The notes beneath the pieces are model-generated. The model was not told the origin of the DNA. It worked only from the letters and a program-made list of their open reading frames with translations, and did not search any database. Position numbers and translations under genes: made by a program. This document shows, in pieces, positions 9,118 to 17,013 of a DNA stretch of 64,000 nt (positions are counted from its first letter, which is position 1; every line of letters starts with the position of its first letter). The stretch comes from Nocardia pneumoniae NBRC 100136 (GTDB lineage: Bacteria > Actinomycetota > Actinomycetes > Mycobacteriales > Mycobacteriaceae). Location of the stretch: the NCBI RefSeq assembly GCF_000308755.1, contig NZ_BAGF01000035.1, positions 57,450 to 121,449 of the forward strand, given 5' to 3'.

Positions 9118-10422
9118 GTGTCGATCGATGAAGCAGCCGTGGCGGCACTCGGGGATCGGGTCATAGGTCCGGAGCACAAGGGCATGCCGCCGACTTCCTG
9201 GGGTCGTACCGTGCGGGAATTCGTCGCCACCGGACCGACTCTCGATCAGCTGGAGACACCGGTGCTCACCGTCGATCGCGCGGCGGTCGCGACGAACATC
9301 GCGGTGATGGCCGACTGGGTGCGCGCGGCGGGCGTGCGGCTCGCACCGCACGGCAAGACCACGATGGCCCCGCAGTTGTGGGCCGATCAGCTGGCCGCCA
9401 GCTCGTGGGGGATCACCTTGGCCACGATTTGGCAGACGCAGGTGGCGCGATCCTTCGGCGTCGCGCGTGTGCTGCTGGCCAATGCGCTGGTCGATCCGAT
9501 CGGATTGCACTGGTTGGCAAGAGAATTGGCGAACAACCCTGGTTTCGAGTTCATCTGTTGGGCCGACAGCGTCGAGACGGTCGCGCTGATGGACGAGCAC
9601 TTGCGCACCGCGCCGGGCTCGGAGCGCGTCCGGGTTCTGGTCGAACTCGGCGGGCCGCGCGGCCGGACCGGAGCACGGACGGTCGAGCAGGCGCATGCCG
9701 TCGCGCGGGCGATCGACCGGGCATCGCGGCTGACGCTGGCCGGGGTCGGTGGCTACGAGGGCGCGCTCGCGCACGACCGCACCCAGGACGCCATCCGCGC
9801 GGTGCGCGACTATCTCGCCGAACTCGCCCGCCTGCATCACGAACTCGCTGCTGCCGGGCTGTATCGGGGTTCGGCGATCGTCACCGCGGGCGGCAGCGCC
9901 TACCCGGAGCTGGCGGTCGAATACCTCGCCCCGCTGGCCGACGAGCACGGCGCGCGTGGTGCCGCCACCACGGTCGTCCTGCGCTCCGGGGCGTACGTCA
10001 TCCACGACGACGGCTTCTACGCGGCCATGTCGCCCTTGGCGGCACCCCGCTGCGAGCGGCCGTTGCGCTCCGCGATGCACGGCTGGGCCCGCACGCTCTC
10101 GCGCCCAGAGCCCGGGCTCGCCCTGCTGGACGCCGGAAAGCGCGATCTGCCGTTCGACGAGGGCTTCCCGATCCCGCAGCGCATTGCCGGACCGGACAGC
10201 ATTCCACTCGATCCGGACGCCACGGTTTCTGCGCTCAACGACCAGCACACCTTCTTGCGCTTACCGGGCGGCGCCGCAACGGAATTGCCGATCGGCGCGG
10301 TCGTGCGCCTCGGCCTCTCCCACCCCTGCACTGCCTTCGACAAGTGGCGGCTCATCCCGGTGATCGATGACGCCGACGCCCCGACCCCGCGTGTGGTCGA
10401 CTTCTTGCACACCTTTTTCTGA
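9118..10422 (+). CDS. PLP-dependent amino-acid deaminase/D-threonine aldolase-like protein (fold-type III)
   Basis: A 434-residue protein of the alanine-racemase-barrel family with a D-serine-dehydratase-like C-terminal domain. The PLP lysine motif APHGKTTMAPQLW is near residue 80, VRVLVELGGPRGRTG near 170, and the C-terminal metal-site signature LSHPCTAFDKW near 400. Members racemise, deaminate or cleave D-amino acids; the exact substrate is not readable. GTG at 9118 follows GGGAAGGAG and gives the expected N-terminus. Its first ~35 codons are echoed three times upstream. No catabolic partner gene is adjacent. Confidence 0.82.
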   Translation: MSIDEAAVAALGDRVIGPEHKGMPPTSWGRTVREFVATGPTLDQLETPVLTVDRAAVATNIAVMADWVRAAGVRLAPHGKTTMAPQLWADQLAASSWGITLATIWQTQVARSFGVARVLLANALVDPIGLHWLARELANNPGFEFICWADSVETVALMDEHLRTAPGSERVRVLVELGGPRGRTGARTVEQAHAVARAIDRASRLTLAGVGGYEGALAHDRTQDAIRAVRDYLAELARLHHELAAAGLYRGSAIVTAGGSAYPELAVEYLAPLADEHGARGAATTVVLRSGAYVIHDDGFYAAMSPLAAPRCERPLRSAMHGWARTLSRPEPGLALLDAGKRDLPFDEGFPIPQRIAGPDSIPLDPDATVSALNDQHTFLRLPGGAATELPIGAVVRLGLSHPCTAFDKWRLIPVIDDADAPTPRVVDFLHTFF

Positions 10423-10968
10423 CGGCGCGCCGAATCGGACGTCGAGGAGGTGGCGCAAGCCGGGAATCGGTCGATTGCGGGAAAGCGCAATGCTTTCCGG
10501 CGGCAGTGTCGGCAGCGGGAGCATCCGTCCGACCAGACCGGCGGCCGCACCCAGCAGGTCACCGCTGGGCGTGACCAGCGCGACCGCCGCCGCGGGACCT
10601 GTCTACGCGTCTCCCGAATCGGCTGTGCGCAGCGAGCGGTCGTCGCCAGACCCATTGCTGGCTGTCAGCGCGGCCCGGGCCTCGGGATCAGGGCCAGATG
10701 TTGTGATCGAGGTGAAAGAGGTTGTCAGAAGTCCACGTAGCCGCCGCCAGTGCAGTGTTGTTCCCGAGCCGTGTAGCGGCGATATCCCAACGGCGCGCCC
10801 GGAGTCGTGTACTTCGGCGAAGACGGCGCGCGCCCCGCCCTTTTCGACCCGCGTCGCGGCGGGCGAAAACGGACCGCGTCGGATCGTTTGCGCGGCAACG
10901 CTTTCCAGAGCAGGCAAGAGGGCGGCATTTCGTAGGTGCGCGTCGCGCGGGTCGGCTAGGTTGGGGAG
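10423..10968. other. 546-bp gap without a convincing gene
   Basis: No frame shows a recognisable protein. A minus-strand frame ending near 10725 has a protein-like C-terminus (TAREQHCTGGGYVDF) but no credible start or domain, so it may be a gene remnant. A weak plus-strand resemblance between 10705-10730 and the start of the next gene (GAGGTGA followed by a VxxVV-coding stretch) might be another decayed copy. TAGGTT at 10957-10962, 6 nt before the next start, is a candidate leaderless -10 box. Confidence 0.4.
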
Positions 10969-11463
10969 GTGACCAAGGTCGTCTGGGAGGCATATCCGCA
11001 ACGGGCCGGACTCGCTGAGCACGCACCCGGTTACCTACTATCCGACGATCCGTTCCAGATTGCCGAGCGGCTTTCCGATGTAGGTTTCGAGACGGTCCAT
11101 CTCACCGGCGCCCGCTGGACTCGGTCCGACGAGAACTACACCTACACCGCGACCGTCACCGAATCCGAGGGGTCGCACGCTGATGCCGCCGCCGAGATCA
11201 ATCGGTACCTGAAGGCGACCGAGCTCCAGCAGGACGTCCGGCGCATCCTGTACGCCTTCGTGATCCGCCAGGACTGCGGCGACGGGCCGGTCAGCCGTGA
11301 CGAGGCATTACGGGTCGCCGGTAGTCATGCCGCCCTCGACGCGTTGATCTATCTGCGCCCGCGGGCCGATGACGTTGGCGTGGACGAGATACTGCACCGC
11401 GGGATCGACGCGCTCGCCCTGCTGCACGCCGAACGAGAACTGGGACTGCTGAACGACGACTAG
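10969..11463 (+). CDS. hypothetical protein
   Basis: A 164-residue soluble acidic protein that I do not recognise. The N-terminal half is beta-rich (GFETVHLTGARWTRSDENYTYTATV); the C-terminal half is helical (DAAAEINRYLKATELQQDVRRILYAFVI, ending HAERELGLLNDD). There is no signal peptide, membrane segment or cysteine pair. The GTG start is supported by GGGGAG directly upstream and by a TAGGTT -10 box. It stands alone and its stop lies 12 bp from the convergent TetR gene. Confidence 0.65.
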   Translation: MTKVVWEAYPQRAGLAEHAPGYLLSDDPFQIAERLSDVGFETVHLTGARWTRSDENYTYTATVTESEGSHADAAAEINRYLKATELQQDVRRILYAFVIRQDCGDGPVSRDEALRVAGSHAALDALIYLRPRADDVGVDEILHRGIDALALLHAERELGLLNDD

Positions 11464-11475
11464 CCGATCCGGTGG

Positions 11476-12036
11476 TCAGCTTGCCGCGCCGCCGATCAGC
11501 GCGCGCACCAACCGGTCCAGCGCGGGGCGTGGATCGAAGTCCGGCGCTGGATTCACCAGCTGGTGCAGGATGATGCCGTCGAACTGGGCGACGAGGATCC
11601 GCGTCGCCGCTTCGTCGCCGCCGACTCCGGCCAGGAGGGTGGCGGCCCAGTCGGTCAGCCGACGGTGCCCGCGTCGCACGCTCTCGCGCAGCGCGGGCAT
11701 GGTCTGCGCTTCCAGGAACAGGGCGTAGCGGGCCAGCGTTCGTATCCGGTCGGTGCGCGCCGCGTGGACGACGAACGCGGCCATGCCGTCGACGAGTTCA
11801 TCGACCGTGCGCGGAACGGGCTGGCGGTTGAGCGCTTCCCAGTCGGCGTAGTCGCGTGCTTCGAGCCGCTCGGCGATGCCGGTCAGCAGCGCCTCGCGGC
11901 TGCGGAAGTAGTTGGAGGCCGACCCGGCGGGCATGCCGGCGACCTCGTCGACCGCGCGGTGGGTGAGCGCGCGGGTGCCGCGGGACCCCAGCAGCTCGAT
12001 CGCCGCGTCCAAGACCAGTTCGCGCTTGGTGGACAC
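11476..12036 (-). CDS. TetR family repressor
   Basis: A 186-residue TetR regulator. The N-terminal helix-turn-helix begins RELVLDAAIELLGSRGTRAL and the recognition region is AGMPAGSASNYFRSREALL; the C-terminal ligand domain is variable. It is divergent from the FAD monooxygenase at 12151, and the 114-bp spacer contains two identical-arm palindromes (12045-12058 and 12087-12100) that are the obvious operators. It probably represses both itself and the monooxygenase until a small aromatic or lipophilic ligand binds. GTG start at 12036. Confidence 0.9.
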   Translation of the reverse strand: MSTKRELVLDAAIELLGSRGTRALTHRAVDEVAGMPAGSASNYFRSREALLTGIAERLEARDYADWEALNRQPVPRTVDELVDGMAAFVVHAARTDRIRTLARYALFLEAQTMPALRESVRRGHRRLTDWAATLLAGVGGDEAATRILVAQFDGIILHQLVNPAPDFDPRPALDRLVRALIGGAAS

Positions 12037-12044
12037 ACCGTAAT

Positions 12045-12058
12045 ACTACATCGGTAGT
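12045..12058. promoter_or_regulatory. TetR operator 1
   Basis: ACTACATCGGTAGT: arms ACTAC/GTAGT with a 4-bp centre, 8 bp upstream of the tetR start codon. It shares perfect arms with the palindrome at 12087, centre-to-centre 42 bp (about four helical turns). Confidence 0.65.
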
Positions 12059-12086
12059 GATGCTTGTTACAGCCGACGTGGCTCGC

Positions 12087-12100
12087 ACTACATTAGTAGT
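12087..12100. promoter_or_regulatory. TetR operator 2
   Basis: ACTACATTAGTAGT: same 5-bp arms and 4-bp centre as operator 1, on the monooxygenase side of the divergent spacer. The phase of 42 bp would put two repressor dimers on the same DNA face. Confidence 0.65.
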
Positions 12101-12150
12101 AAGCTCGGGGCAGCTGCCTGCGGCGGTGCGGGCGGCGGAAAGGGAAAGCC

Positions 12151-13248
12151 GTGTCGCAGGCGGTCATCGTGGGCGGTGGCATCGGCGGTCTGGCGGCCGC
12201 GGTGGCCTTCCTCCAGCAGGGGTGGGACGTCCACGTGCTCGAGCGGGCCACCGAAATCACGGCCGTCGGCGCAGGATTGTCCTTGTGGCCCAATGCTCTT
12301 CGCGCCCTCGACGCGCTCGGTCTCGGCGATCGGGTCCGCGAACGCGCCGTCGAGGGAGGGACCGCGGGCATCCGTGACCCAGCGGGCCGCTGGCTGACGC
12401 GGATGGACGCTGAGGCGACCCGAGCGCGCTACGGCAGCCCGATCATGATGCACCGCGCCGATCTGGTGCACATCCTGCGCTCGGCGATCCCCGCGGACGC
12501 GGTGCGCACCCGCGTCACGGTGACCGACGCGGGGACCGACGGCACGGTGGTGCACTCGGCCGGAACGTCCAGCGGTGAGGTCGTCGTCGGCGCCGACGGC
12601 ATCCGCAGCGTTGTGCGTCGCGCGGTCTGCGGGGAAGTGCGGCCGCGCTATGGCGGCTATACCGCGTGGCGGGTGGTCGTCACGCCGCGCGAGCCGGTCC
12701 TCGGGATGGGCGAAACCTGGGGCCGCGGCGAGCGTTTCGGCTACGGCGCGCTCGCCGACGGCCGGGTCTACTGCTTCGCGACGGCGAACATGCCCGCGGG
12801 CACCCCCGGCGGCGGGCTGGCCGAGCTGCGTGACCGCTTCGGCGCGTGGCACGAGCCGATCCCCGCCCTGCTGGCGGCGGCCGAAGAATCCGACCTGCTG
12901 AAGCACGACCTCTACGATCTGCCCGCGCTGAAAACCTATGTCGCCGGGCGTATCGCGCTGGTCGGCGACGCGGCGCACGCGATGATGCCCACCCTCGGAC
13001 AGGGCGCCTGCCAGGCGCTGGAGGACGCGGTCGTGCTGGCGCGGGCGGCGGTCGACGGAGACCTGAGCCGCTACGACCGGGAGCGCAGGCCGCGTACGCG
13101 GATGATCGCGAGCCGTTCCCGCCGCCTCGGCGCGGCGGCGCAACTCTCGTTCGCGCCGGTCGTCGCGATCCGCGACTCCTTGGTGCGCGTGGTTCCTTCG
13201 TCGGTGCAGCTCAAATCGCTGGCCGCGGTGCTGGATTGGAGCTGTTAG
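12151..13248 (+). CDS. FAD-dependent monooxygenase (PHBH/salicylate-hydroxylase type)
   Basis: A 365-residue group A flavoprotein hydroxylase. The Rossmann FAD motif GGGIGGLAAAVAFLQQGWDV is at the N-terminus, the central GADGIRSVVRRAV segment near residue 150, and the second FAD motif LVGDAAHAMMPTLGQG near 270, followed by QALEDAVVLARA. Such enzymes use NAD(P)H and O2 to hydroxylate aromatic or polyketide substrates; the substrate is unknown. The GTG start at 12151 follows a GGAAAGGGAAAG purine tract. Divergent TetR control with paired operators suggests induction by a xenobiotic or its own substrate. Confidence 0.88.
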   Translation: MSQAVIVGGGIGGLAAAVAFLQQGWDVHVLERATEITAVGAGLSLWPNALRALDALGLGDRVRERAVEGGTAGIRDPAGRWLTRMDAEATRARYGSPIMMHRADLVHILRSAIPADAVRTRVTVTDAGTDGTVVHSAGTSSGEVVVGADGIRSVVRRAVCGEVRPRYGGYTAWRVVVTPREPVLGMGETWGRGERFGYGALADGRVYCFATANMPAGTPGGGLAELRDRFGAWHEPIPALLAAAEESDLLKHDLYDLPALKTYVAGRIALVGDAAHAMMPTLGQGACQALEDAVVLARAAVDGDLSRYDRERRPRTRMIASRSRRLGAAAQLSFAPVVAIRDSLVRVVPSSVQLKSLAAVLDWSC

Positions 13249-13249
13249 C

Positions 13250-13555
13250 CGACCGCCGACACCGGGACACACGGCACAATCGCCGCAGGCGCGCGGATGC
13301 CTCGATGTCTTCCTGCGAGCACGCTGAAGTCGAGGTGAGGGGGCATCCATACCGAATGCGCAGGTGGGCGCCGACATGCGGACGGCAGCGGACGCTCGAC
13401 ACGGAGAAGTGGTGCGCAGCTTCCCCGCAGCGGGCCGCTCGGGCGGAGGGCGCCGACAACGTCCGGCGGACCGGTCGCATGAACTCGAGGTGAAGCCAGG
13501 TGATCGTCCACACCGACTGATCCGATCTTCGTGCGCCGAGGTGGGACACGGCTGG
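13250..13555 (-). repeat. two decayed tandem copies of the 3' end of the WYL regulator gene
   Basis: The 347-bp gap after the monooxygenase contains two diverged direct copies of the 3' end of the adjacent minus-strand WYL gene (13596-13760). Copy A (13393-13555) reads on the minus strand HLGARRSDQSVWTITWLHLEF, then PSARAARCGEAAHHFSV. The gene has HVGAESPEQLVWMITSVDLDF, then FRTQAARCDHALRDFPV. Copy B (13250-13392) keeps CRPHVGAH and the DNA block GAAGTCGAGGT. The GCGCCGA anchor occurs at 13368, 13533 and 13741. Confidence 0.78.
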
Positions 13556-13595
13556 CGGACGTTGGATGACCGCCTCGGTCGGCCTCGACAGACGG

Positions 13596-14561
13596 TTACG
13601 GCACTGGGAAGTCGCGCAGGGCGTGGTCGCAGCGGGCGGCTTGGGTGCGGAAGGCGTCGGCGAGTTCCTGCGGCCCGGTGAGCAAGGTGAAGTCGAGGTC
13701 GACCGAGGTGATCATCCACACCAATTGCTCCGGTGATTCGGCGCCGACATGCAGGCGGCAGCTGTGGTCGTCGACGGCTTCCACGGCGCCCATCCCGGGC
13801 CACACGCGGTCGGCGGCGTCCTCGGCGGATCGGTGCAGGAGCACGGTCGCCTGACACGGCCATGCATGGAGCGACAACCGCATCGAAAGATACTTCGCCA
13901 CATCGCCTTCCGGGGGCTCCCGTGGTGTGAAGCGGGGGCCGGTCGGGATCCGCGGGGTGATCCGGTCGACCCGGAAGGTGCGCCAGTCGGCGCGGTCCAC
14001 GTCCCAGGCGACCAGGTACCAGTGCCTGCTGAAGTGCACAAGCGTGCGCGGCTCGACCATGCGCACGGTGGGTGTGCCGTCATGCGCGCGGTAGTCGAAT
14101 CGCAGGCGTTCGTGTCGCTGGCAGGTCTCGGCGATGGCCATGAGGGTCCCGGGGTGGACCCGCGTGGCGGGCGCGGCGACGCGGAGTGTCGCGCCGCGCA
14201 GCGTGCGGACGCGATGCCGCAACCGGGGCGGCAGCACGTGTTCCAGCTTGGTCAAGGCGCGCAGCGAGGCTTCCTCGAGACCGGTTACGGTGCCGGAAGC
14301 GCTGCGCAGGCCGACGGCCACCGCGACCGCTTCGTCGTCGTCGAGCAGCAAGGGCGGTAGCGCCGCGCCCGCGCCGAGCCGGTAACCGGCGGCGCCCTGG
14401 GTCGCGTGCACCGGATAGCCGAGTTCGCGCAGCCGGTCGATGTCGCGGCGCACGGTTCGTCCGGTGACGCCGAGCCGTTCGGCCAGTTCGGCGCCGGTCC
14501 AGTCGCGGCGGGTCTGCAACAGGGCCAGCAGTTTCAGCAGGCGGGCCGACGTTTCCCACAT
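13596..14561 (-). CDS. YafY-type WYL-domain transcriptional regulator
   Basis: A 321-residue regulator. The N-terminal winged helix-turn-helix (TSARLLKLLALLQTRRDWTG, GVTGRTVRRDIDRLRELGYP) is followed by a WYL sensor domain (RHWYLVAWDVDRADWRTFRVD near 200) and a C-terminal WCX extension. It is divergent from the epoxide hydrolase gene, with a CTTAGGA/TCCTAAG palindrome in the 62-bp spacer, so it probably controls that gene and itself. The ATG at 14561 matches the usual family start; an upstream in-frame start would run into the palindrome. Its 3' end is echoed twice downstream. Confidence 0.9.
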   Translation of the reverse strand: MWETSARLLKLLALLQTRRDWTGAELAERLGVTGRTVRRDIDRLRELGYPVHATQGAAGYRLGAGAALPPLLLDDDEAVAVAVGLRSASGTVTGLEEASLRALTKLEHVLPPRLRHRVRTLRGATLRVAAPATRVHPGTLMAIAETCQRHERLRFDYRAHDGTPTVRMVEPRTLVHFSRHWYLVAWDVDRADWRTFRVDRITPRIPTGPRFTPREPPEGDVAKYLSMRLSLHAWPCQATVLLHRSAEDAADRVWPGMGAVEAVDDHSCRLHVGAESPEQLVWMITSVDLDFTLLTGPQELADAFRTQAARCDHALRDFPVP

Positions 14562-14580
14562 CCCGTCAGAATGCCGGAAA

Positions 14581-14603
14581 CTTAGGAACAAATCCGTCCT
14601 AAG
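14581..14603. promoter_or_regulatory. operator between WYL regulator and epoxide hydrolase
   Basis: Perfect 7-bp inverted repeat CTTAGGA-N9-TCCTAAG centred in the divergent spacer, immediately upstream of the epoxide hydrolase -10 box. Position and symmetry fit a binding site for the adjacent WYL regulator. Confidence 0.6.
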
Positions 14604-14610
14604 CGGTTTC

Positions 14611-14616
14611 TACGGT
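14611..14616 (+). promoter_or_regulatory. -10 box of a leaderless epoxide hydrolase transcript
   Basis: TACGGT, 7 nt before the ATG at 14624, with no ribosome site. It abuts the CTTAGGA/TCCTAAG operator, so a bound regulator would block RNA polymerase. Confidence 0.5.
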
Positions 14617-14623
14617 GGCCCGC

Positions 14624-15919
14624 ATGACTACCGACCAGGACATCCGCCCCTTCCGCATCGAGATCCCCCAGGAGAAGATCGACGATCTGCACCGCCGCCT
14701 CGCGAACACGCTGTGGCCGCGGGACCTGCCCGGCGTGGGATGGGGCAAGGGCATGCGCGTGTCCTACCTGCGGCCGCTGGCCGAGTACTGGCGCACCGAA
14801 TTCGACTGGCGCGCCGTGGAAGCGAAGCTGAACGAGCTGCCGCAGTTCGTCACCGAGATCGACGGGCAGCAGGTGCACTTCCTGCATGTGCGCTCGCCGG
14901 AGCCGGATGCCATGCCGCTGGTGCTCAACCACGGCTGGCCCGCGTCGTTCGTCGAGTTCCTGCCGGTGATCGGGCCGCTGAGTGATCCCCGTGCGCACGG
15001 CGCCGACCCCGCGGACGCGTTCCACCTGGTCATTCCCTCGCTGCCGGGGTTCGCCTTCTCCGAGGTTGCCCCGGACGCCGGGGCGGGCTCGACCGAACGC
15101 TTCGCGGAAGTGGTCGCCGAGCTCATGGCGCGGCTCGGCTATGACCGCTACGGCGTGCAGGGCGGCGACGCCGGGTACTTCGTCGCCGCGCAGCTTGGGC
15201 ACATCGCGCGTGAGCACCTCGCGGGCATCCACGTGAACGGTCCGATCACGATCCCCGCGTGGGACAGCTACGAATTCCGAAACGGCGCGGAGGAATCCGG
15301 GTCTGGGGGCGAGCGGTCCCAGGGCGGCGCGGACCAATCAGTGTCGGCGGGGGAGTGGTCCACCGGCGGTGCGGGCGAGTCCGCGTCCGCGGGGGACTGG
15401 TCCGCGGTCGGTGCGTATTCCGAGTACAGCCCGGAAGATCAGGCGAAACTGGCCGTGCTGACCGGCCCGGAAAGCTATTCCCGCTACGACTACGCGACCT
15501 TGCAGGCCAACCGTCCGCAGACGCTGGCGATCGGCGTGCACGACTCGCCCGCGGGGCTGTTGTCCTGGGTCACCGACCTGTTCCGGCAGTACACCAACCC
15601 GGCGATCGAATCGCCGGATGACGCGGTGGGCCGCGACGCGCTGCTGACCAACATCAGCCTCTACTGGTTCACCGGAACCTTCGCCTCGTCGCTTCGGCTC
15701 TACAGTGAGTCCGCGGCCTGGGGCGCGCCGGTGCGGAAGTCCGATGTGCCCACAGCGGCGGCGCTCTTCCCCGGTGACATGTCCATCCGCAAGCTCGCCG
15801 AAGACACGCACAATATCGTGCGGTGGACCGAGTTCGACCGCGGCGGGCATTTCGCCGCGATGGAGGCGCCGGATCTACTGACCGCGGACGTGCGGGAGTT
15901 CTTCCGGTCGCTGCGCTGA
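14624..15919 (+). CDS. EHN-type epoxide hydrolase (alpha/beta hydrolase)
   Basis: A 431-residue epoxide hydrolase family protein. An EHN N-terminal domain ([20 protein letters not shown]) wraps an alpha/beta hydrolase core with oxyanion motif NHGWPAS near residue 107 and nucleophile Asp in [11 protein letters not shown] near 183; the C-terminal histidine region is [13 protein letters not shown]. It should open epoxides to diols, substrate unknown. The lid region carries an in-frame Gly/Ser-rich insertion of three 14-residue repeats (15281-15406) that the family normally lacks. ATG at 14624 is preferred over GTG at 14615, which lies inside the -10 box. Confidence 0.87.
   Translation: MTTDQDIRPFRIEIPQEKIDDLHRRLANTLWPRDLPGVGWGKGMRVSYLRPLAEYWRTEFDWRAVEAKLNELPQFVTEIDGQQVHFLHVRSPEPDAMPLVLNHGWPASFVEFLPVIGPLSDPRAHGADPADAFHLVIPSLPGFAFSEVAPDAGAGSTERFAEVVAELMARLGYDRYGVQGGDAGYFVAAQLGHIAREHLAGIHVNGPITIPAWDSYEFRNGAEESGSGGERSQGGADQSVSAGEWSTGGAGESASAGDWSAVGAYSEYSPEDQAKLAVLTGPESYSRYDYATLQANRPQTLAIGVHDSPAGLLSWVTDLFRQYTNPAIESPDDAVGRDALLTNISLYWFTGTFASSLRLYSESAAWGAPVRKSDVPTAAALFPGDMSIRKLAEDTHNIVRWTEFDRGGHFAAMEAPDLLTADVREFFRSLR
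15281..15406 (+). repeat. three 42-bp in-frame tandem repeats inside the epoxide hydrolase
   Basis: Three imperfect 14-codon units: [14 protein letters not shown] (15281-15322), [14 protein letters not shown] (15323-15364), [14 protein letters not shown] (15365-15406). A partial fourth begins VGAYSEYS. The unit length keeps the reading frame. Confidence 0.8.
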
Positions 15920-15978
15920 TCATCGGGATCCGCCGCCGAGGGAGGACGTGCTGATCGACACACTCGGCCCAGGGTGGC

Positions 15979-16950
15979 CTACTCGCCGGAGTAGCGCGCG
16001 TGCATGGCGGCGGCTGTCGCCGCGAGTCGCGCGCGCAGCTGCGGTGGTTCGAGCACTTCGACGAACTCGCCGAGCGGAAGAAGGCCCGTCGCGAGCACCT
16101 CATAGGACTCGGAGGGCACGACCACCTCCACCCAGCCTTCGGCATCCGGCGGTCCCGCGGAGGCCAGTGCCTCGGCGACCGCTGCCGGGTCGTTCATCAG
16201 CCGCAGCAGCCGCACGTGGTCGGCCGCGATCCGGCAGCGCGCCCGCACGCGCAGCATCGAACGCGCGAAATCCTCCGCGGCGTCGGCCCAGTGCGCTCGC
16301 AAATCGAATTCCGCTGGGCGAACGAAGGTTGCGCCGGTCGGTTCGGCGGCAAGGATGCGGCTCACCCGGTAGGAACGCAGCGCCGACCCGTCCCGGGCCA
16401 CCAGGTACCAGGTGCCCGCCTTGAGCACCAGGCCCAGCGGGTCGAGCAGGCGTTCGACCACCTTGTCCTTGCGGCCGTACCGCACACGCAGCCGCCGGTC
16501 GTGCCAGAGCGCGTCGGCGACGGTCGCGAGCGTCGGCGTCTCGTCCGGCCGGTGGAACCAGCCCGGCGCGTCCACGTGCACCCGCTCGGCGATGCGGGTC
16601 GCACGTCCACGCAGTTCGGGCGGCAGCGCGGCGAGCACCTTCAGCTGCGCGGTGGCCAGCACCGTGCCGAGCCCGAGATCGGCTGCGGCGCCGGGCAATC
16701 CGGTCAGCAGTACCGCGTCGGCCTCCTCGGTGGTGAGTCCGGTCAGCCGGGTCCGGTAGCCGTCGACCAGCCGCACGCCGCCCGCCCGGCCCGGCTCGCT
16801 GTACACCGGGACGCCCGCGGCCGAGAGCGCGTCGATGTCGCGGTACACGGTGCGCACCGACACCTCCAGCTCCCTGGCCAATTCCGGCGCCGTCAACCGG
16901 CCGCGCGTCTGCAGCAGCAACAGCAGCTGTACCAGTCGACTCGCCCGCAC
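15979..16950 (-). CDS. WYL-domain transcriptional regulator
   Basis: A 323-residue HTH_11/WYL regulator. The N-terminal winged helix (ASRLVQLLLLLQTRGRLTAP, LEVSVRTVYRDIDALSAAGV) precedes a WYL domain (AGTWYLVARDGSALRSYRV near 200) and a WCX tail. It is divergent from the PNPOx-like gene at 17014 with only 63 bp between starts, so it probably regulates that gene. The GTG start at 16950 gives the typical N-terminus. Only about 35% resemblance by eye to the other WYL protein in this window, so the two are not a recent duplication. Confidence 0.9.
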   Translation of the reverse strand: MRASRLVQLLLLLQTRGRLTAPELARELEVSVRTVYRDIDALSAAGVPVYSEPGRAGGVRLVDGYRTRLTGLTTEEADAVLLTGLPGAAADLGLGTVLATAQLKVLAALPPELRGRATRIAERVHVDAPGWFHRPDETPTLATVADALWHDRRLRVRYGRKDKVVERLLDPLGLVLKAGTWYLVARDGSALRSYRVSRILAAEPTGATFVRPAEFDLRAHWADAAEDFARSMLRVRARCRIAADHVRLLRLMNDPAAVAEALASAGPPDAEGWVEVVVPSESYEVLATGLLPLGEFVEVLEPPQLRARLAATAAAMHARYSGE

Positions 16951-17000
16951 GCCTGCGACACTAGCCGGAAAACCTGACAGAAGATGGCAAGGATCAGCCG

Positions 17001-17006
17001 TACCGT
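17001..17006 (+). promoter_or_regulatory. -10 box of the PNPOx-like gene
   Basis: TACCGT, 7 nt before the ATG at 17014 with no ribosome site; a leaderless promoter inside the divergent WYL/PNPOx spacer. Confidence 0.5.
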
Positions 17007-17013
17007 CGTCCGC

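Noticed and set aside
8595..9230. CRISPR-like array
   Set aside because: The repeats are ~170 bp, diverged and match the adjacent gene; there are no short identical repeats with unique spacers and no cas genes.
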